A stretch of DNA of 64,000 nucleotides from Ariolimax columbianus (Eukaryota; Mollusca; Gastropoda; Stylommatophora; Arionidae): contig JAVGWX010000006.1 of NCBI GenBank assembly GCA_036924085.1, forward strand, positions 34,716,033 to 34,780,032. The letters are read 5' to 3'. Positions within the stretch are counted from its first letter, which is position 1. Every line of letters begins with the position of its first letter. Both the position numbers and the translations under genes were made by a program. Shown here in pieces: positions 39,813 through 51,130 of the stretch. The notes beneath the pieces were generated by a model. It did no database searches and was not told the DNA's origin. It saw nothing but the letters and a program-made list of their open reading frames with translations.

Positions 39813-42800
39813 CTTGATCAGCATTTTGCGCCTTGCCCTGGCTAACAGTCTGGTCAGTACGCTTCGCCTTGCCCTGACTAACAGTCTGGCCAGTACGCTT
39901 CGCCTTGCCCTGACTAACAGACTATTGGTCAGTACACTTCGACTTGCCCTGACTAACAGTCTGGTCAGTACGCTTCGCCTTGCCCTAACTAACAGACTAT
40001 TGGCCAGTACACTTCGCCTTGCCCTAACTAACAGACTATTGGTCAGTACACTTCGCCTTGCCCTGACTAACAGTCTGGTCAGTACGCTTCGCCTTGCCCT
40101 AACTAACAGACTATTGGTCAGTATGCTTCGCCTTGCCCTGACTAACAGTCTGGTCAGCACACTTCGCCTTGCCCTGACTAACAGTCTGGTCAGTACGCTT
40201 CGCCTTGCCCTGACTAACAGACTATTGGTCAGTACGCTTCGCCTTGCCCTGACTAACAGTCTGGCCAGTACGCTTCGCCTTGTCCTGACTAACAGTCTGG
40301 TCAGCACACTTCGCCTTGCCCTGACTAACAGTCTGGCCAGATAGCTTCGCCTTGCTCTGACTAACAGTCTGGCCAGTATGCTTCGCGTTGCCCTGACTAA
40401 CAGTCTGGTCAGTACGCTTCGCCTTGCCCTGACTAACAGACTATTGGTCAGTACACTTCGACTTGCCCTGACTAACAGTCTGGTCAGTACGCTTCGCCTT
40501 GCCCTAATTAACAGACTATTGGCCAGTACGTTTCGCCTTGCCCTGACTAACAGTCTGGTCAGTACGCTTCGCCTTGCCCTGACTAACAGACTATTGGTCA
40601 GTACACTTCGACTTGCCCTGACTAACAGTCTGGTCAGTACGCTTCGCCTTGCCCTAATTAACAGACTATTGGCCAGTACGCTTCGCCTTGGCCTAACTAA
40701 CAGACTATTGGTCAGTACACTTCGCCTTGCCCTGACTAACAGTCTGGTCAGTACGCTTCGCCTTGCCCTAACTAACAGACTATTGGTCAGTACACTTCGC
40801 CTTGCCCTGACTAACAGTCTGGTCAGCACACTTCGCCTTGCCCTGACTAACAGTCTGGCCAGATAGCTTCGCCTTGCTCTGACTAACAGTTTGGCCAGTA
40901 TGCTTCGCCTTGCCCTGACTAACAGTCTGGTCAGTACGCTTCGCCTTGCCCTGACTACCAATCTAGCCAGTGCACTTCGACTTCCCCTGACTAACAGTCT
41001 GGTCAGTACGCTTCGCCTTGCCCTGACTAACAGTCTGGTCAGTACGCTTCGCCTTGCCCTAACTAACAGACTATTGGCCAGTATGCTTCGCCTTGCCCTA
41101 ACTAACAGACTATTGGTCAGTACGCTTCGCCTTGCCCTGACTAACAGTCTGGTCAGTACGCTTCGCCTTGCCCTAACTAACAGACTATTGGTCAGTACGC
41201 TTCGCCTTGCCCTGACTAACAGTCTGGTCAGCACACTTCGCCTTGCCCTGACTAACAGTCTGGTCAGTACGCTTCGCCTTGCCCAGACTAACAGACTATT
41301 GGCCAGTACGCTTCGCCTTGCCCTGACTAACAGTCTGGTCAGCACACTTCGCCTTGCCCTGACTAACAGTCTGGCCAGTATGTTTCGCCTTGCCCTGACT
41401 AACAGTCTGGTCAGTACGCTTCGCCTTGCCCTGACTAACAGACTATTGGCCAGTACGTTTCGCCTTGCCCTGACTAACAGTCTGGTCAGTACGCTTCGCC
41501 TTGCCCTGACTAACAGACTATTGGTCAGTACACTTCGACTTGCCCTGACTAACAGTCTGGTCAGTACGCTTCGCCTTGCCCTAACTAACAGACTATTGGC
41601 CAGTACGCTTCGCCTTGCCCTAACTAACAGACTATTGGTCAGTACACTTCGCCTTGCCCTGCCTAACAGTCTGGTCAGTACGCTTCGCCTTGCCCTAACT
41701 AACAGACTATTGGTCAGTATGCTTCGCCTTGCCCTGACTAACAGTCTGGTCAGCACACTTCGCCTTGCCCTGACTAACAGTCTGGTCAGTACGCTTCGCC
41801 TTGCCCTGACTAACAGACTATTGGTCAGTACGCTTCGCCTTGCCCTGACTAACAGTCTGGCCAGTACGCTTCGCCTTGTCCTGACTAACAGTCTGGTCAG
41901 CACACTTCGCCTTGCCCTGACTAACAGTCTGGCCAGATAGCTTCGCCTTGCTCTGACTAACAGTCTGGCCAGTATGCTTCGCCTTGCCCTGACTAACAGT
42001 CTGGTCAGTACGCTTCGCCTTGCCCTGACTACCAATCTAGCCAGTGCACTTCGACTTCCCCTGACTAACAGTCTGGTCAGTACGCTTCACCTTGCCCTGA
42101 CTAAAAGTCTGGTCAGTACGCTTCGCCTTGCCCTAACTAACAGACTGTTGGCCAGTACGTTTCGCCTTGCCCTAACTAACAGACTATTGGTCAGTACGCT
42201 TCGCCTTGCCCTGACAAACAGTCTGGTCAGTACGCTTCGCCTTGCCCTAACTAACAGACTATTGGTCAGTACGCTTCGCCTTGCCCTGACTAACAGTCTG
42301 GTCAGCACACTTCGCCTTGCCCTGACTAACAGTCTGGTCAGTAAGCTTAGCCTTGCCCAGACTAACAGACTATTGGCCAGTACGCTTCGCCTTGCCCTGA
42401 CTAACAGTCTGGTCAGCACACTTCGCCTTGCCCTGACTAACAGTCTGGCCAGTATGTTTCGCCTTGCCCTGACTAACAGTCTTTTCAGTACGCTTCGCCT
42501 TGCCCTGACTAACAGACTATTGGCCAGTACGTTTCGCCTTGCCCTGACTAACAGTCTGGTCAGTACGCTTCGCCTTGCCCTGACTAACAGACTATTGGTC
42601 AGTACACTTCGACTTGCCCTGACTAACAGTCTGGTCAGTACGCTTCGCCTTGCCCTAACTAACAGACTATTGGCCAGTACGCTTCGCCTTGCCCTAACTA
42701 ACAGACTATTGGTCAGTACACTTCGCCTTGCCCTGACTAACAGTCTGGTCAGTACGCTTCGCCTTGCCCTAACTAACAGACTATTGGTCAGTATGCTTCG

Positions 42801-43325
42801 CCTTGCCCTGACTTACAGTCTGGTCAGCACACTTCGCCTTGCCCTGACTAACAGTCTGGTCAGTACGCTTTGCCTTGCCCTGACTAACAGACTATTGGTC
42901 AGTACGCTTTGCCTTGCCCTGACTAACAGTCTGGTCAGCACACTTCGCCTTGCCCTGACTAACAGTCTGGCCAGTATGTTTCGCCTTGCCCTGACTAACA
43001 GACTATTGGCCAGTACGTTTCGCCTTGCCCTGACTAACAGTCTGGTCAGTACGCTTCGCCTTGCCCTGACTAACAGACTATTGGTCAGTACACTTCGACT
43101 TGCCCTGACTAACAGTCTGGTCAGTACGCTTCCCCTTGCCCTAACTAACAGACTATTGGCCAAACCGCTTCGCTTTGCCCTGACTAACAGTCTGGCCAGT
43201 ACGTTTCGCCTTGCCCTGACTAACAGTCTGGTCAGTACGCTTCGCCTTGCCCTAACTAACAGACCATTGGTCAGTACGCTTCGCCTTGCCATGACTAACA
43301 GATTATTGGCCAGAGCTCTTTGCGT
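39813..43325 (+). repeat. 3.5-kb satellite of 36- and 39-bp units
   Basis: About 94 units in two interleaved forms: 36 bp (gtcagtacgcttcgccttgc plus cctgactaacagtctg) and 39 bp (the same with cctaactaacagactattg). Both lengths are multiples of three, so frames stay open for up to 747 codons on the minus strand and 453 on the plus strand; these are not genes. Marker variants (actaccaatctagccagtgc; gccagatagcttcgcc) recur about 1,074 bp apart, showing a higher-order repeat. The unit aligns with the 37-bp units at 1-574 and 45.1 kb. Confidence 0.97.
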
Positions 43326-43474
43326 TTGTAACTAACTATAGATGGATGATCGATGGTTTGACGAACAAAAATCCTTTATAAAAGACTGCACAAAACAACA
43401 AATAGCACGGAAAACATAAACTAATCCATTATACTTAACCCGTGAAACAGAAACAATTTTTTATTCATAAGAGC
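43326..43474. other. No recognisable feature
   Basis: The right flank of the satellite. Nothing recognised. Confidence 0.4.
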
Positions 43475-43760
43475 AACGAGGGCGCGTTTGCTCAGTCCAT
43501 AGCTAGCAATTCGCCATTTTCTGTGCTAACAGCGTGTCTCGGTTCGTAGCGTGTTATTCGCTATTGCCTGTGGTAACAGCGTGCCTCGGTTCGAATCGCG
43601 TTCGGAGACTTAAAAAAATCGGGTTCATGATTTTAATCGGGGACCGCTTCTCCAGTCAACCCGGCAGTAAATGGGTACTTGACACATGAGTTAGGGAAAG
43701 TAAAAACAGCAAGGAAGGGCACTGGTCACTCCACCTCTCATAGGCTGCGGCTTAGTAATG
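43475..43760 (+). mobile_element. SINE family E, copy with duplicated tRNA head
   Basis: A tRNA-like head appears twice in tandem. The first unit has gctcagtccatagctagcaa and ctaacagcgtgtctcggttc. The second has ttattcgctattgcctgtgg and taacagcgtgcctcggttcg, ending in B-box GGTTCGAATCGC. The body has cagtaaatgggtac and aacagcaaggaagggcactg, as in other family E copies. Confidence 0.75.
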
Positions 43761-44400
43761 GAATCTTCAAAAACTCCATTTCCAACCGAGGTTAATTCGG
43801 CTGAATTTCCACTTTACTTTTACTTTAACTGCAAACAAATGTGTGTCCTTCACTCATATACTATTTGTGCACAAATTAGATTGCAATATTATTCCCCCAA
43901 AAAAATCGAAGTGAAAGACGGCATTGAACTCGTGAATAATACGCATGCTTGATTTAGCCCAAAATTGTCTTGTAAAATGAAAATTCGTGTATAATACGGA
44001 AAGTAATAATAATAACAAATATAAATTGGTACGCAACATCTACAGTGTATGTACTTTGGACTCACTTGTTAACACTCTCACTATATAACACATGTCACAT
44101 TCAATTTCCTGCCTTTTTCACTGTCAAAGTGCAATAAACTTTCCAATGTAGGTTACTTTCGGTAACGAAAATGACGCTATTTTTTATATTCCCGTATAGT
44201 ACGCAACCTAGTTGCAGAAAACCAAAATTAGTTTTTAAAAATATGCGTATTATACGCGAGATTTTACGGGAAAAGTAATGACTTCCTAACAAAATACATT
44301 TGCATGTATTAAACGGATGTGTAACTAAGTAGAACACTTGAAATATCTAGTTCATAGCTTGTGATTGCTATTTTTATAAAACTGCATTTCATTATTCAAC
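43761..44400. other. AT-rich sequence, no feature
   Basis: The phrases gtataatacgg, ccgtatagtacg and gcgtattatacg occur here, but no gene or element is recognised. Confidence 0.45.
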
Positions 44401-44925
44401 TTTTTGAGTTACTCAGTTTCGGCTGGTCTCCAGTGGTAATCAGACTAATGCGTACACTGGTCCTGTCAATATTCTTCTATACTTGTGAGACATGGAAAGT
44501 TACAGCTGACCTTCAGCGAAGGATACGGGCCTTGGAGAAGAGATGTTTCCGAAGACTATTAAACGTCATGTACAAAGATCGAGTTACAAATGAGGAAATA
44601 CGAGATAGAATTACAACAGCAATAGGGCCGTTTGAAGACCTCTTGGCAACTGTCAAAAGAAGGAAACTAGCTTGGTACGGTCACATATCGAGATCAAATG
44701 GTCTTGCAAATACAATCCTCCATGCGAAGGTGCAAAGGCAGACGACCAAGAGGCCGTCCCAAAAAAGGTGGTGGAACAACATAAAAGAATAGACCAATCT
44801 CAGACCAGAAGAGGCACATGCAGCAGCCGCTGATAGAGAAGGGTTGCGTGGTGTGGTGAGAATGGCTTCATGTGTGCACCAACGACCTCACCGGTTACGG
44901 GATGACCTGACCTGACCAGTGGTAA
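44400..44925 (+). pseudogene. LINE C-terminal fragment, sister of the one at 4.9 kb
   Basis: The plus strand reads RTLVLSIFFYTCETWKVTAD, LEKRCFRRLLNVMYKDRVTN and KRRKLAWYGHISRSNGLANT, then a stop at about 44790. After the stop, EEAHAAAADREGLRGVVRM and RPHRLRDDLT continue the usual C-terminus in the same frame, so the TAG is a point lesion. It ends in gacctgacctgacc. Confidence 0.88.
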
Positions 44926-45080
44926 TGATGTTCGTGTTAACATGTCTTTGCCAAAAATTCCAATTGACTTCTGTTAGTGAGTTCGATACTGGTATTGATC
45001 GTAGATGCATATTTCGGAATCGAGCTGTTAGCTTCACATTTAGTCCGATTCTAACGATACTCGCCGGGAGGAAGACTTAA
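44926..45080. other. No recognisable feature
   Basis: A short spacer. Nothing recognised. Confidence 0.4.
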
Positions 45081-45480
45081 CGTCTGGTCAGGCAAAATAT
45101 ACTGATCAGACATGTTAGTTAGGGTCAGGCAAAATATACTGATCAGACATGTTAGTTAGGGTCTGGCAAAATATACTGATCAGACATGTTAGTTAAGGTC
45201 TGGCAAAATATACTGATCAGACATGTTAGTTAGGGTCTGGCAAAATATACTGATCAGACATGTTAGTTAGGGTCTTGCAAAATATACCGATCAGACATGT
45301 TAGTTAGGGTCTGGCAAAATATACTGATCAGACATGTTAGTTAGGTTCAGGCAAAATATACTGATCAGACATGTTAGTTACGTTCAGGCAAAATATACTG
45401 ATCAGACATGGTTGTCAGGGTCAGGCAAAATATACTGATCAGACATGTTAGTTAAATTCAGTCAAAATATACTGGCCAAG
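45081..45480 (-). repeat. 37-bp core array of the head-plus-core repeat
   Basis: About eleven units, read on the minus strand as tgtctgatcagtatattttg then cctgaccctaactaaca. The array ends at the left in cctgaccagacgttaag, the tail motif. The head follows at 45474-45545 on the minus-strand upstream side. Confidence 0.95.
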
Positions 45481-45545
45481 AGCCTCACCTTGACTTCCCC
45501 GCAGTCCTCCCTGGAAACGGGCTGTTTTCAAGGCGCACAAATGTG
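45474..45545 (-). mobile_element. Partial head of the head-plus-core repeat
   Basis: The minus strand reads aacagcccgtttccagggag, then gaagtcaaggtgaggctctt and ggccagtatattt, the last part of the head consensus. The earlier part of the head is missing. Confidence 0.8.
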
Positions 45546-45678
45546 TAATCCTACTCATGTTTGGCATTAAATAACATCAATAACAATATTATTCGCAAGC
45601 GTATGTGTGTGCACGCAGTGTGACCTTACCAACGTAACAAACTAGACTGAAGTACTGAATGAGTAATATATATACATA

Positions 45679-46220
45679 TCATCATCATGTAGCGTGTCCT
45701 TTATAGAACTTCGCTCCCATCACAGTCTGTCTGAAAGAAACTCGTTCCCTTGCCAAAACTCCAGCCTCCGCCAGTCGTACCCAGGCATTCCTGGATATCT
45801 TGGTGCCATCGTCTTCTTGGTCTACCCCTTCCTCTTCTGCCTGGCATCACACCTTCCATCACTGTTCTCTCAAGACCGTTGTGTCTCTTGATGTGACCAA
45901 AGTATTTACATTTTCTGGCCATAATGGAATTCATAAACCAGTTCTCCTCTATGTTCAACTCTTGCCGAATGTCTATTTTTGTCTTTTTCTCTGTCCATGG
46001 TATTCTTGGGATCTTTCTGTAACATTTTGGATCGAAGGATTCGATTCTCTGCCTACAAGCTTTGATAATCGTCCATGATTCGCAGACATATGCTGCCACA
46101 GGAAAAACACACTCTCAAGACTTTCATTTTTGTGTCGTTATGTTGGTGCTCTGCCATAATTTATTTAGGCTGTTCAGTCTCTGCATTATCATGGCTAGTC
46201 TTCTTCTGATTTCTTTCGAG
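45679..46220 (-). pseudogene. RTE-like LINE 3' end, copy A
   Basis: The minus strand encodes CESWTIIKACRQRIESFDPK, WTEKKTKIDIRQELNIEENW, ARKCKYFGHIKRHNGLERTV and GRRGRGRPRRRWHQDIQECL, with a stop about 40 codons later. The frame is open for 132 codons. It is 5'-truncated exactly at ctcgaaagaaatcagaagaa and ends at 45679 in acatgatgatgat. It is the same family as the element at 34.3-36.6 kb. Confidence 0.92.
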
Positions 46221-47288
46221 CATCATCATCATGTAGCATGTCCTTTGCAGAACGTCGCTCTCAAAAATCTGTACAAAAATCTATCTTTCGCCAGTCTTCC
46301 GGCCTTTCCCAAGGTCAAATCCAGCGTCTTCTTGATGTCTCGTGTCTTCTCGTCTTCTCGGTCAGCCTCTGCTTCTCCTTCTAGTGACCAAGCCTTTCAT
46401 AACCGCTCTCTCCAATCCGTTGTGTCGTTTGACGTGTCCAAAAAAAACCTCATCGTTCGGGTCATTACGTCATTTATGAGCCAATTCTCCTCTACATTCA
46501 GGTCTTACCGGATGGATTTCTTTCTTTCTTTCTTTGTCCAAGGGATTTTTAGGACTTGTCTGTAGCACTGTGTTTCAAAAGCATCGATCTTCGCTCTTAT
46601 TTCTTTTGTAATATTCCATGTTTCACATCCATAAGTTGCCACATGAAAAATTCATGTTGTTAGGATCTTTAGTTTTAGTTCTTTGTTTGTATTATACCAT
46701 AGGTTCTGTATACTCCTTATCTTCTGTATTGCCATAGACAGTCGTCCTCTTACTTCCTTTGTAGTCTCTATTGTTGTTCAGTATTGATACCATATATTTA
46801 AAATGTGAAACATTTTCAATCTCTTCGCCAGCTATCTTGATTTTAGGTTGACGTTTTCTCTTATCAGTTGTCATTATCTTTGTTTTCTTTGTATTCAGGT
46901 AGAGATTCTGGGCTTCACTATGTTTCTGGACTGATGTAATTATTTGTTCTAGGCCCTTGGCGCTATTCGAGGGCAATACTGTATCGTCGGCATATCGTAT
47001 TTCCGGTATCTCCTTTCCTCCTATTGTGAAAGGATCGAAGTCTGTAGAAATTGGCTCTGCCTTTACATTCCTGATAATGTTTTCCGCATATATGTTCAAC
47101 AGGTATGGTGAAAGAATACAGCCCTGTCTGATCCCATTGTGTATCTCAAACCAATCTGAGGTTTCACCATGTATTCTGACGGCTGCTTGCTGCCCCCTGA
47201 AGAGGGTTTTATTAGTTGAACCAGATGTGTTGGGAAGTCCATATCTTTCATAATATTTCACATTTCGAGCAGTCGCCATTTCTGTCAA
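46221..47288 (-). pseudogene. RTE-like LINE, copy B, palm to 3' end
   Basis: The minus strand carries the reverse-transcriptase palm: NGIRQGCILSPYLLNIYAEN, RYADDTVLPSNSAKGLEQII (catalytic Y-A-D-D) and KTKIMTTDKRKRQPK, open for 198 codons to about 46692. After frameshifts it continues with ITKEIRAKIDAFETQCYRQ and LNVEENWLIND. The tail acatgctacatgatgatgat directly meets the truncated 5' end of copy A. Confidence 0.92.
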
Positions 47289-48006
47289 TAATTAATATAT
47301 ATATTGAATGACTACATAACATTTTTGGCGAGTAAGCACTGGAAAATTTGATTTGAGTGCTATATTTGAATTCGACGGTGAGAGATTCACCCACGTAGCA
47401 GAAATATTGTAATGTCTTTATCATATTCCTCGGGTTGAGTAATCTCGAATTTGGATAAACGGAGATTGTGTAAATAGTGATTTCGCACTGCACTTTCGAG
47501 AATCATCCTTTACAGATTCTGATGTCTATTTAAAAGGAATTTATTCCGACCTTTGCAATAATTGCAATCGAATAAGGAAGGATTTCCAATCTGACCTTTC
47601 TCGTGCCTTGCACGAGATTTCTATTATAATGACGATAATTCTTCTTTTACACTTCAAGCAAAGAATAGGACCACCCCTGCAGTCGAGCCCTTCATAATAG
47701 CTGTCCTTTGTTGTCCTTTGTTGTCGATGAGGACCGCCAGCATCACCCTTGACACAGCTTCCCCTGTTGGGTGCGAAAGCGGCTGAACAGGACAACACGT
47801 AAAGCATATTTCTAGACCCTTTTCAAGATTGTTCCGAGTAATGCCCAGACGGAACAGAAAAGGACCAATCTAGCCTTCCAATCACGTCGTAACAAACAAA
47901 TAAAGTGGGTTGTGCATGGGACTAGCAAGATTATCATGTAAAAGAATTGCTACTGAAACCGTCACTACTATTTCTATGATACATGCTTCCCGAAAATGGA
48001 CCATCG
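47289..48006. other. Unassigned; possible decayed LINE 3' region
   Basis: The segment at 47640-47780 (minus strand) has the look of a LINE 3' region (gacaacaaaggacaacaaag), but I cannot assign it. No gene is seen. Confidence 0.35.
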
Positions 48007-48354
48007 GGATCAAGAAGCTGAGCAAAGCATGAGCTACAGTGGTTAGCGACCCACAGCTGACAGCTAGCGTCAGGGCCAGCGAACCAGAGCTGCCAAGACC
48101 CTTCTACACCTCCACGCGGTGATCCTGGATAACAGGTTGCAGCTAAGGAGAAGGGATCGAAGAGGGAGTGCTAACCCGGTACTCAAAAAATGTTTGCTGA
48201 AGTCGGATGTGTTGGACCGAAAGGTGTAAATATTGCAGTCAAGCTGTAAACTACGACACAACGCATTGCGTTCTCTGGACTACATTCTGCTACTTAAGCC
48301 CTTTCAGGGTTTGGTAGCGGGAGATTGAGAACGAACGAAGTCAAGCCAAGCCAA
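48007..48354 (+). mobile_element. SINE-like family B, copy 3
   Basis: It starts gggatcaagaagctgagcaa. An A-box-like gagctacagtggttagcgac follows; then come ggtgatcctggataacaggt and tgaagtcggatgtgttggac. It ends gtcaagccaagccaa. A deletion of about 15 bp after gcagct, relative to the copy at 53.62 kb, is visible. Confidence 0.92.
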
Positions 48355-48860
48355 AATGAGCCATTTGTAGGTGTTATTCTATGCTTCACTTGGAGCGAAA
48401 AAAAACTACTCAACGTCGTTGTCTTCAGAATTAACTGCTCTGCCCCAGTTAAACAACACTCGTCGTTTTCACTAAGGCCCGTTTAAGAACTGCGCGTTGT
48501 TCTAATATCGTTCGGCAATACAAACATACATACATACGCAGTACTGACTCTTCTACAGCATGGCCAGAGAATCTTAGCTTTTGCTCCATAGGCGAACAGA
48601 GCAGGTTATTCGTAACCATAATATTTTTGGGTGTGTAGAAATTACAAAATATACAGATTACGAATAGCGTAACTTACTGTAAACACCATTTTCGCTGCGC
48701 ACTCCAATTTAATAATGTACGTAACTACACGGTTTGCTGGTAATATATATAATTAACCTACGGGTTCGATGGCATCTCTTGGCGGTTAATGATTAAAAAG
48801 ACATTGGAAATTGGATTCTCAAAACATCTAGGAATCACGTTACTGTAGTTCTGTTCTGTA
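48355..48860. other. No recognisable feature
   Basis: AT-rich. Nothing recognised. Confidence 0.45.
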
Positions 48861-49355
48861 CTACGAGTCGACTTCACTGCACTCCGGGCATACCCATAGG
48901 TGCTCAGTCTCTCTCACAAGATGGCGTAAAGTGTGGATGCTGATGGTGCATGTAGCCTGTTGGCTGTTCACCTTCCTGTTTCGTCCTCTCAGATTCTCTG
49001 ATCCACTGAATCCTAATTTGATCCCAAAGTGCAGCAGCATGTGCCTTGCAGACTCATCCAAAGTAGTGTCGTTCTCCAGCAGGTGGTCCTTGATAACCTT
49101 CACTATGTCACCTTTATCCGTGTCCGCTGTGCCGGTTACGGGTGCGCGTGGCGCCAAAAAATCAGCTCGCTCGTTGCCCGGAGCCCCAGCATGACCAGGA
49201 CAGTAGATCCACACCAGCCTCTGGAGTTTTGAGGTCTCCAGCGCTGCTATCCACTCATGTCGTAGCCACCCATTCTGCACCTTCCGAAGTAGTATTTGAG
49301 AGTCTGACACGATGACTGCTCCTGTAGTTATATAATCGTAATGAGGTGAGGACAT
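48861..49355 (-). pseudogene. RNase H domain of a second LINE type
   Basis: The minus strand reads VIVSDSQILLRKVQNGWLRH, then WIYCPGHAGAPGNERADFLA, the third Asp, the catalytic His and the final Asp region of an RNase H fold. It continues KGDIVKVIKDHLLENDTTLD and ends HLWVCPECSEVDS and a stop. The N-terminal RNase H part (first Asp and Glu) is missing. It differs from the GAA-tailed RNase H LINE at 19.7 kb. The open frame of 164 codons suggests limited decay. Confidence 0.82.
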
Positions 49356-49944
49356 CAGTCTCGGGCTGGAAAAAAAAGAGTTTTGCAGACTTTTTGTGGT
49401 GGGAGGTTGCGGTGGTTGTGATAGAGGGGATTCTGGAGAGATTATGAGGTCCAGAAAAGAAACAGGTATACAAAATTGGAGTGTTCTTCCGGGTCGAGCG
49501 CCAACATGGCTACTGATCTAATTCGCTACTGAATCATGTGTGTTTTTAAGTGATCTTTGGGTCTACAATTGCAGTGTTACAGACTTGTCTTGGATAATGT
49601 TTTATGTGCGTTTTTTTCCAATTGGATTTGTGCCCATCAAAGCGCCGAGATGTATTTCAATCAACATATTATAGGATAAAGTCGAACGCAGAATACACAA
49701 AAGCGAATAAAAGCAAACGGTCAAGATTGAAAACTAGGCCGGAAGAGAATACAGAAAGGAAACTGCAATGGAAGGGCCTAACCCTGATGGCGTGTGTTAG
49801 AGTTGCGTAAGAGTGCGTGTGTGTGAAGAGTCCATACCAGAGCTGATGTCTATAGGTGATTATCCGTGCATGCAGACAATGGAGATATTGATCGTCTAAT
49901 GTGCAAACAATTCTCCTAGTCCTATTATCAGGCATTGCTAATGC
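49356..49944. other. No gene; short dispersed word
   Basis: tgcaatggaagggcctaacc with gatggcgtgtgt (49766-49800) recurs as gcaatggaagggcctcaccc with gacggcgcgtgt at about 60589-60622, so a small dispersed repeat is present. Nothing else is recognised. Confidence 0.45.
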
Positions 49945-50640
49945 ACCATGTTTAACGTCATTAAAACCACCTTTCCTGTTTTTAAATGCCACATGTTTAG
50001 CGTCATTAAAACCACCTTTCCTGTTTTTAAATGCCACATGTTTAGCGTCATTAAAACCACCTTTCCTGTTTTTAAATGCCACATGTTTAGCGTTATTAAA
50101 ACCACCTTTCCTGTTTTCTAATGCCACATATTTAGCGTTATTAAAACTTCCTTTCCTGTTTTTAAATGCCACATGTTTAGCGTTATTAAAACTATCTTTC
50201 CTTTTATTTAAATGTCACATGTTTAGCGTTATTAAGACTACCTTTCTGTTTTTAAATGCCACATGTTTAGCGTTATTAAAACTACGTTTCCTGTTTTTAA
50301 ATGCCACATGTTTAGCGTTATTAAAACCACCTTTCCTGTTTTCTAATGCCACATATTTAGCGTTATTAAAACTTCCTTTCCTGTTTTTAAATGCCACATG
50401 TTTAGCGTTATTAAAACTATCTTTCCTTTTATTTAAATGTCACATGTTTAGCGTTATTAAGACTACCTTTCTGTTTTTAAATGCCACATGTTTAGCGTTA
50501 TTACAACTAGGTTTCCTGTTGTTAAAAAGTAAATATTTAGCGCTTTTGAAATCAGGTTTAGTGTTTTTAAATGCTACTTATATATAGTGCTATTAAAATT
50601 ATATTTCTTGTTTTTAAAAAGATCATATTTAGCGCATTTA
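49945..50640 (+). repeat. 45-bp minisatellite with a 225-bp higher-order repeat
   Basis: About fifteen units of acatgtttagcgttattaaa then accacctttcctgtttttaa then atgcc. The marker variant ccttttatttaaatgtcaca occurs near 50200 and again 225 bp later, i.e. five units. 45 is a multiple of three, so frames are open on both strands over 228 and 167 codons; these are not genes. Confidence 0.95.
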
Positions 50641-50679
50641 AAACTAGGCTTACATTACACCTATGAAAAGTAAGCCCAA

Positions 50680-50775
50680 TAACAATAGTGCTGAAGTCGG
50701 CAACACTGGGTCGTTAAGGCACAAAACACAGTATAACTGACTCGCCTTAGAAAACAAGGCAAACAAGAAAAAGGA
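50680..50775 (+). mobile_element. SINE core fragment
   Basis: gtgctgaagtcggcaacact, then gggtcgttaaggcacaaaac and cgccttagaaaacaaggc, match the 3' half of family A in a diverged form. No tRNA head is present. Confidence 0.55.
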
Positions 50776-51130
50776 AAAACACACAAACATCATTTCGCTT
50801 GTGTCTTGCTTGGGGCTTTCAGCGGCAGGTTGAGTGACCTTATTAAAAGTAGTGTATAATTTGAAATTGGCTGTTACAGCAGCTGGTCAACGTAGCTTCG
50901 ACCAACAACAACGACGAAGACAGAGAGGACTAAAAGAATCCTAGTAGTCCTTCAAGTAGATTTGTATGACGCCACGTAATGAAAAAATATCATTTTGCAA
51001 ATCCGTCTGCTTGGCTTTTAGACGATGCCGTCCTACGTCTTGGCTAATTTGTCTTTCAGACCTTCATTTGGCTATTAGTAGTAATTGGGTGGGTGGTTTC
51101 CTTCTTGCGGCTTGCTAGACACAGGAAAGG
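50776..51130. other. No recognisable feature
   Basis: Nothing recognised. Confidence 0.4.

Noticed and set aside
39792..42035. 747-codon open frame on the minus strand (LVRARRSVLTRL-type repeats)
   Set aside because: It is produced by a 36/39-bp satellite and there are similar frames on the other strand. No gene structure is seen.
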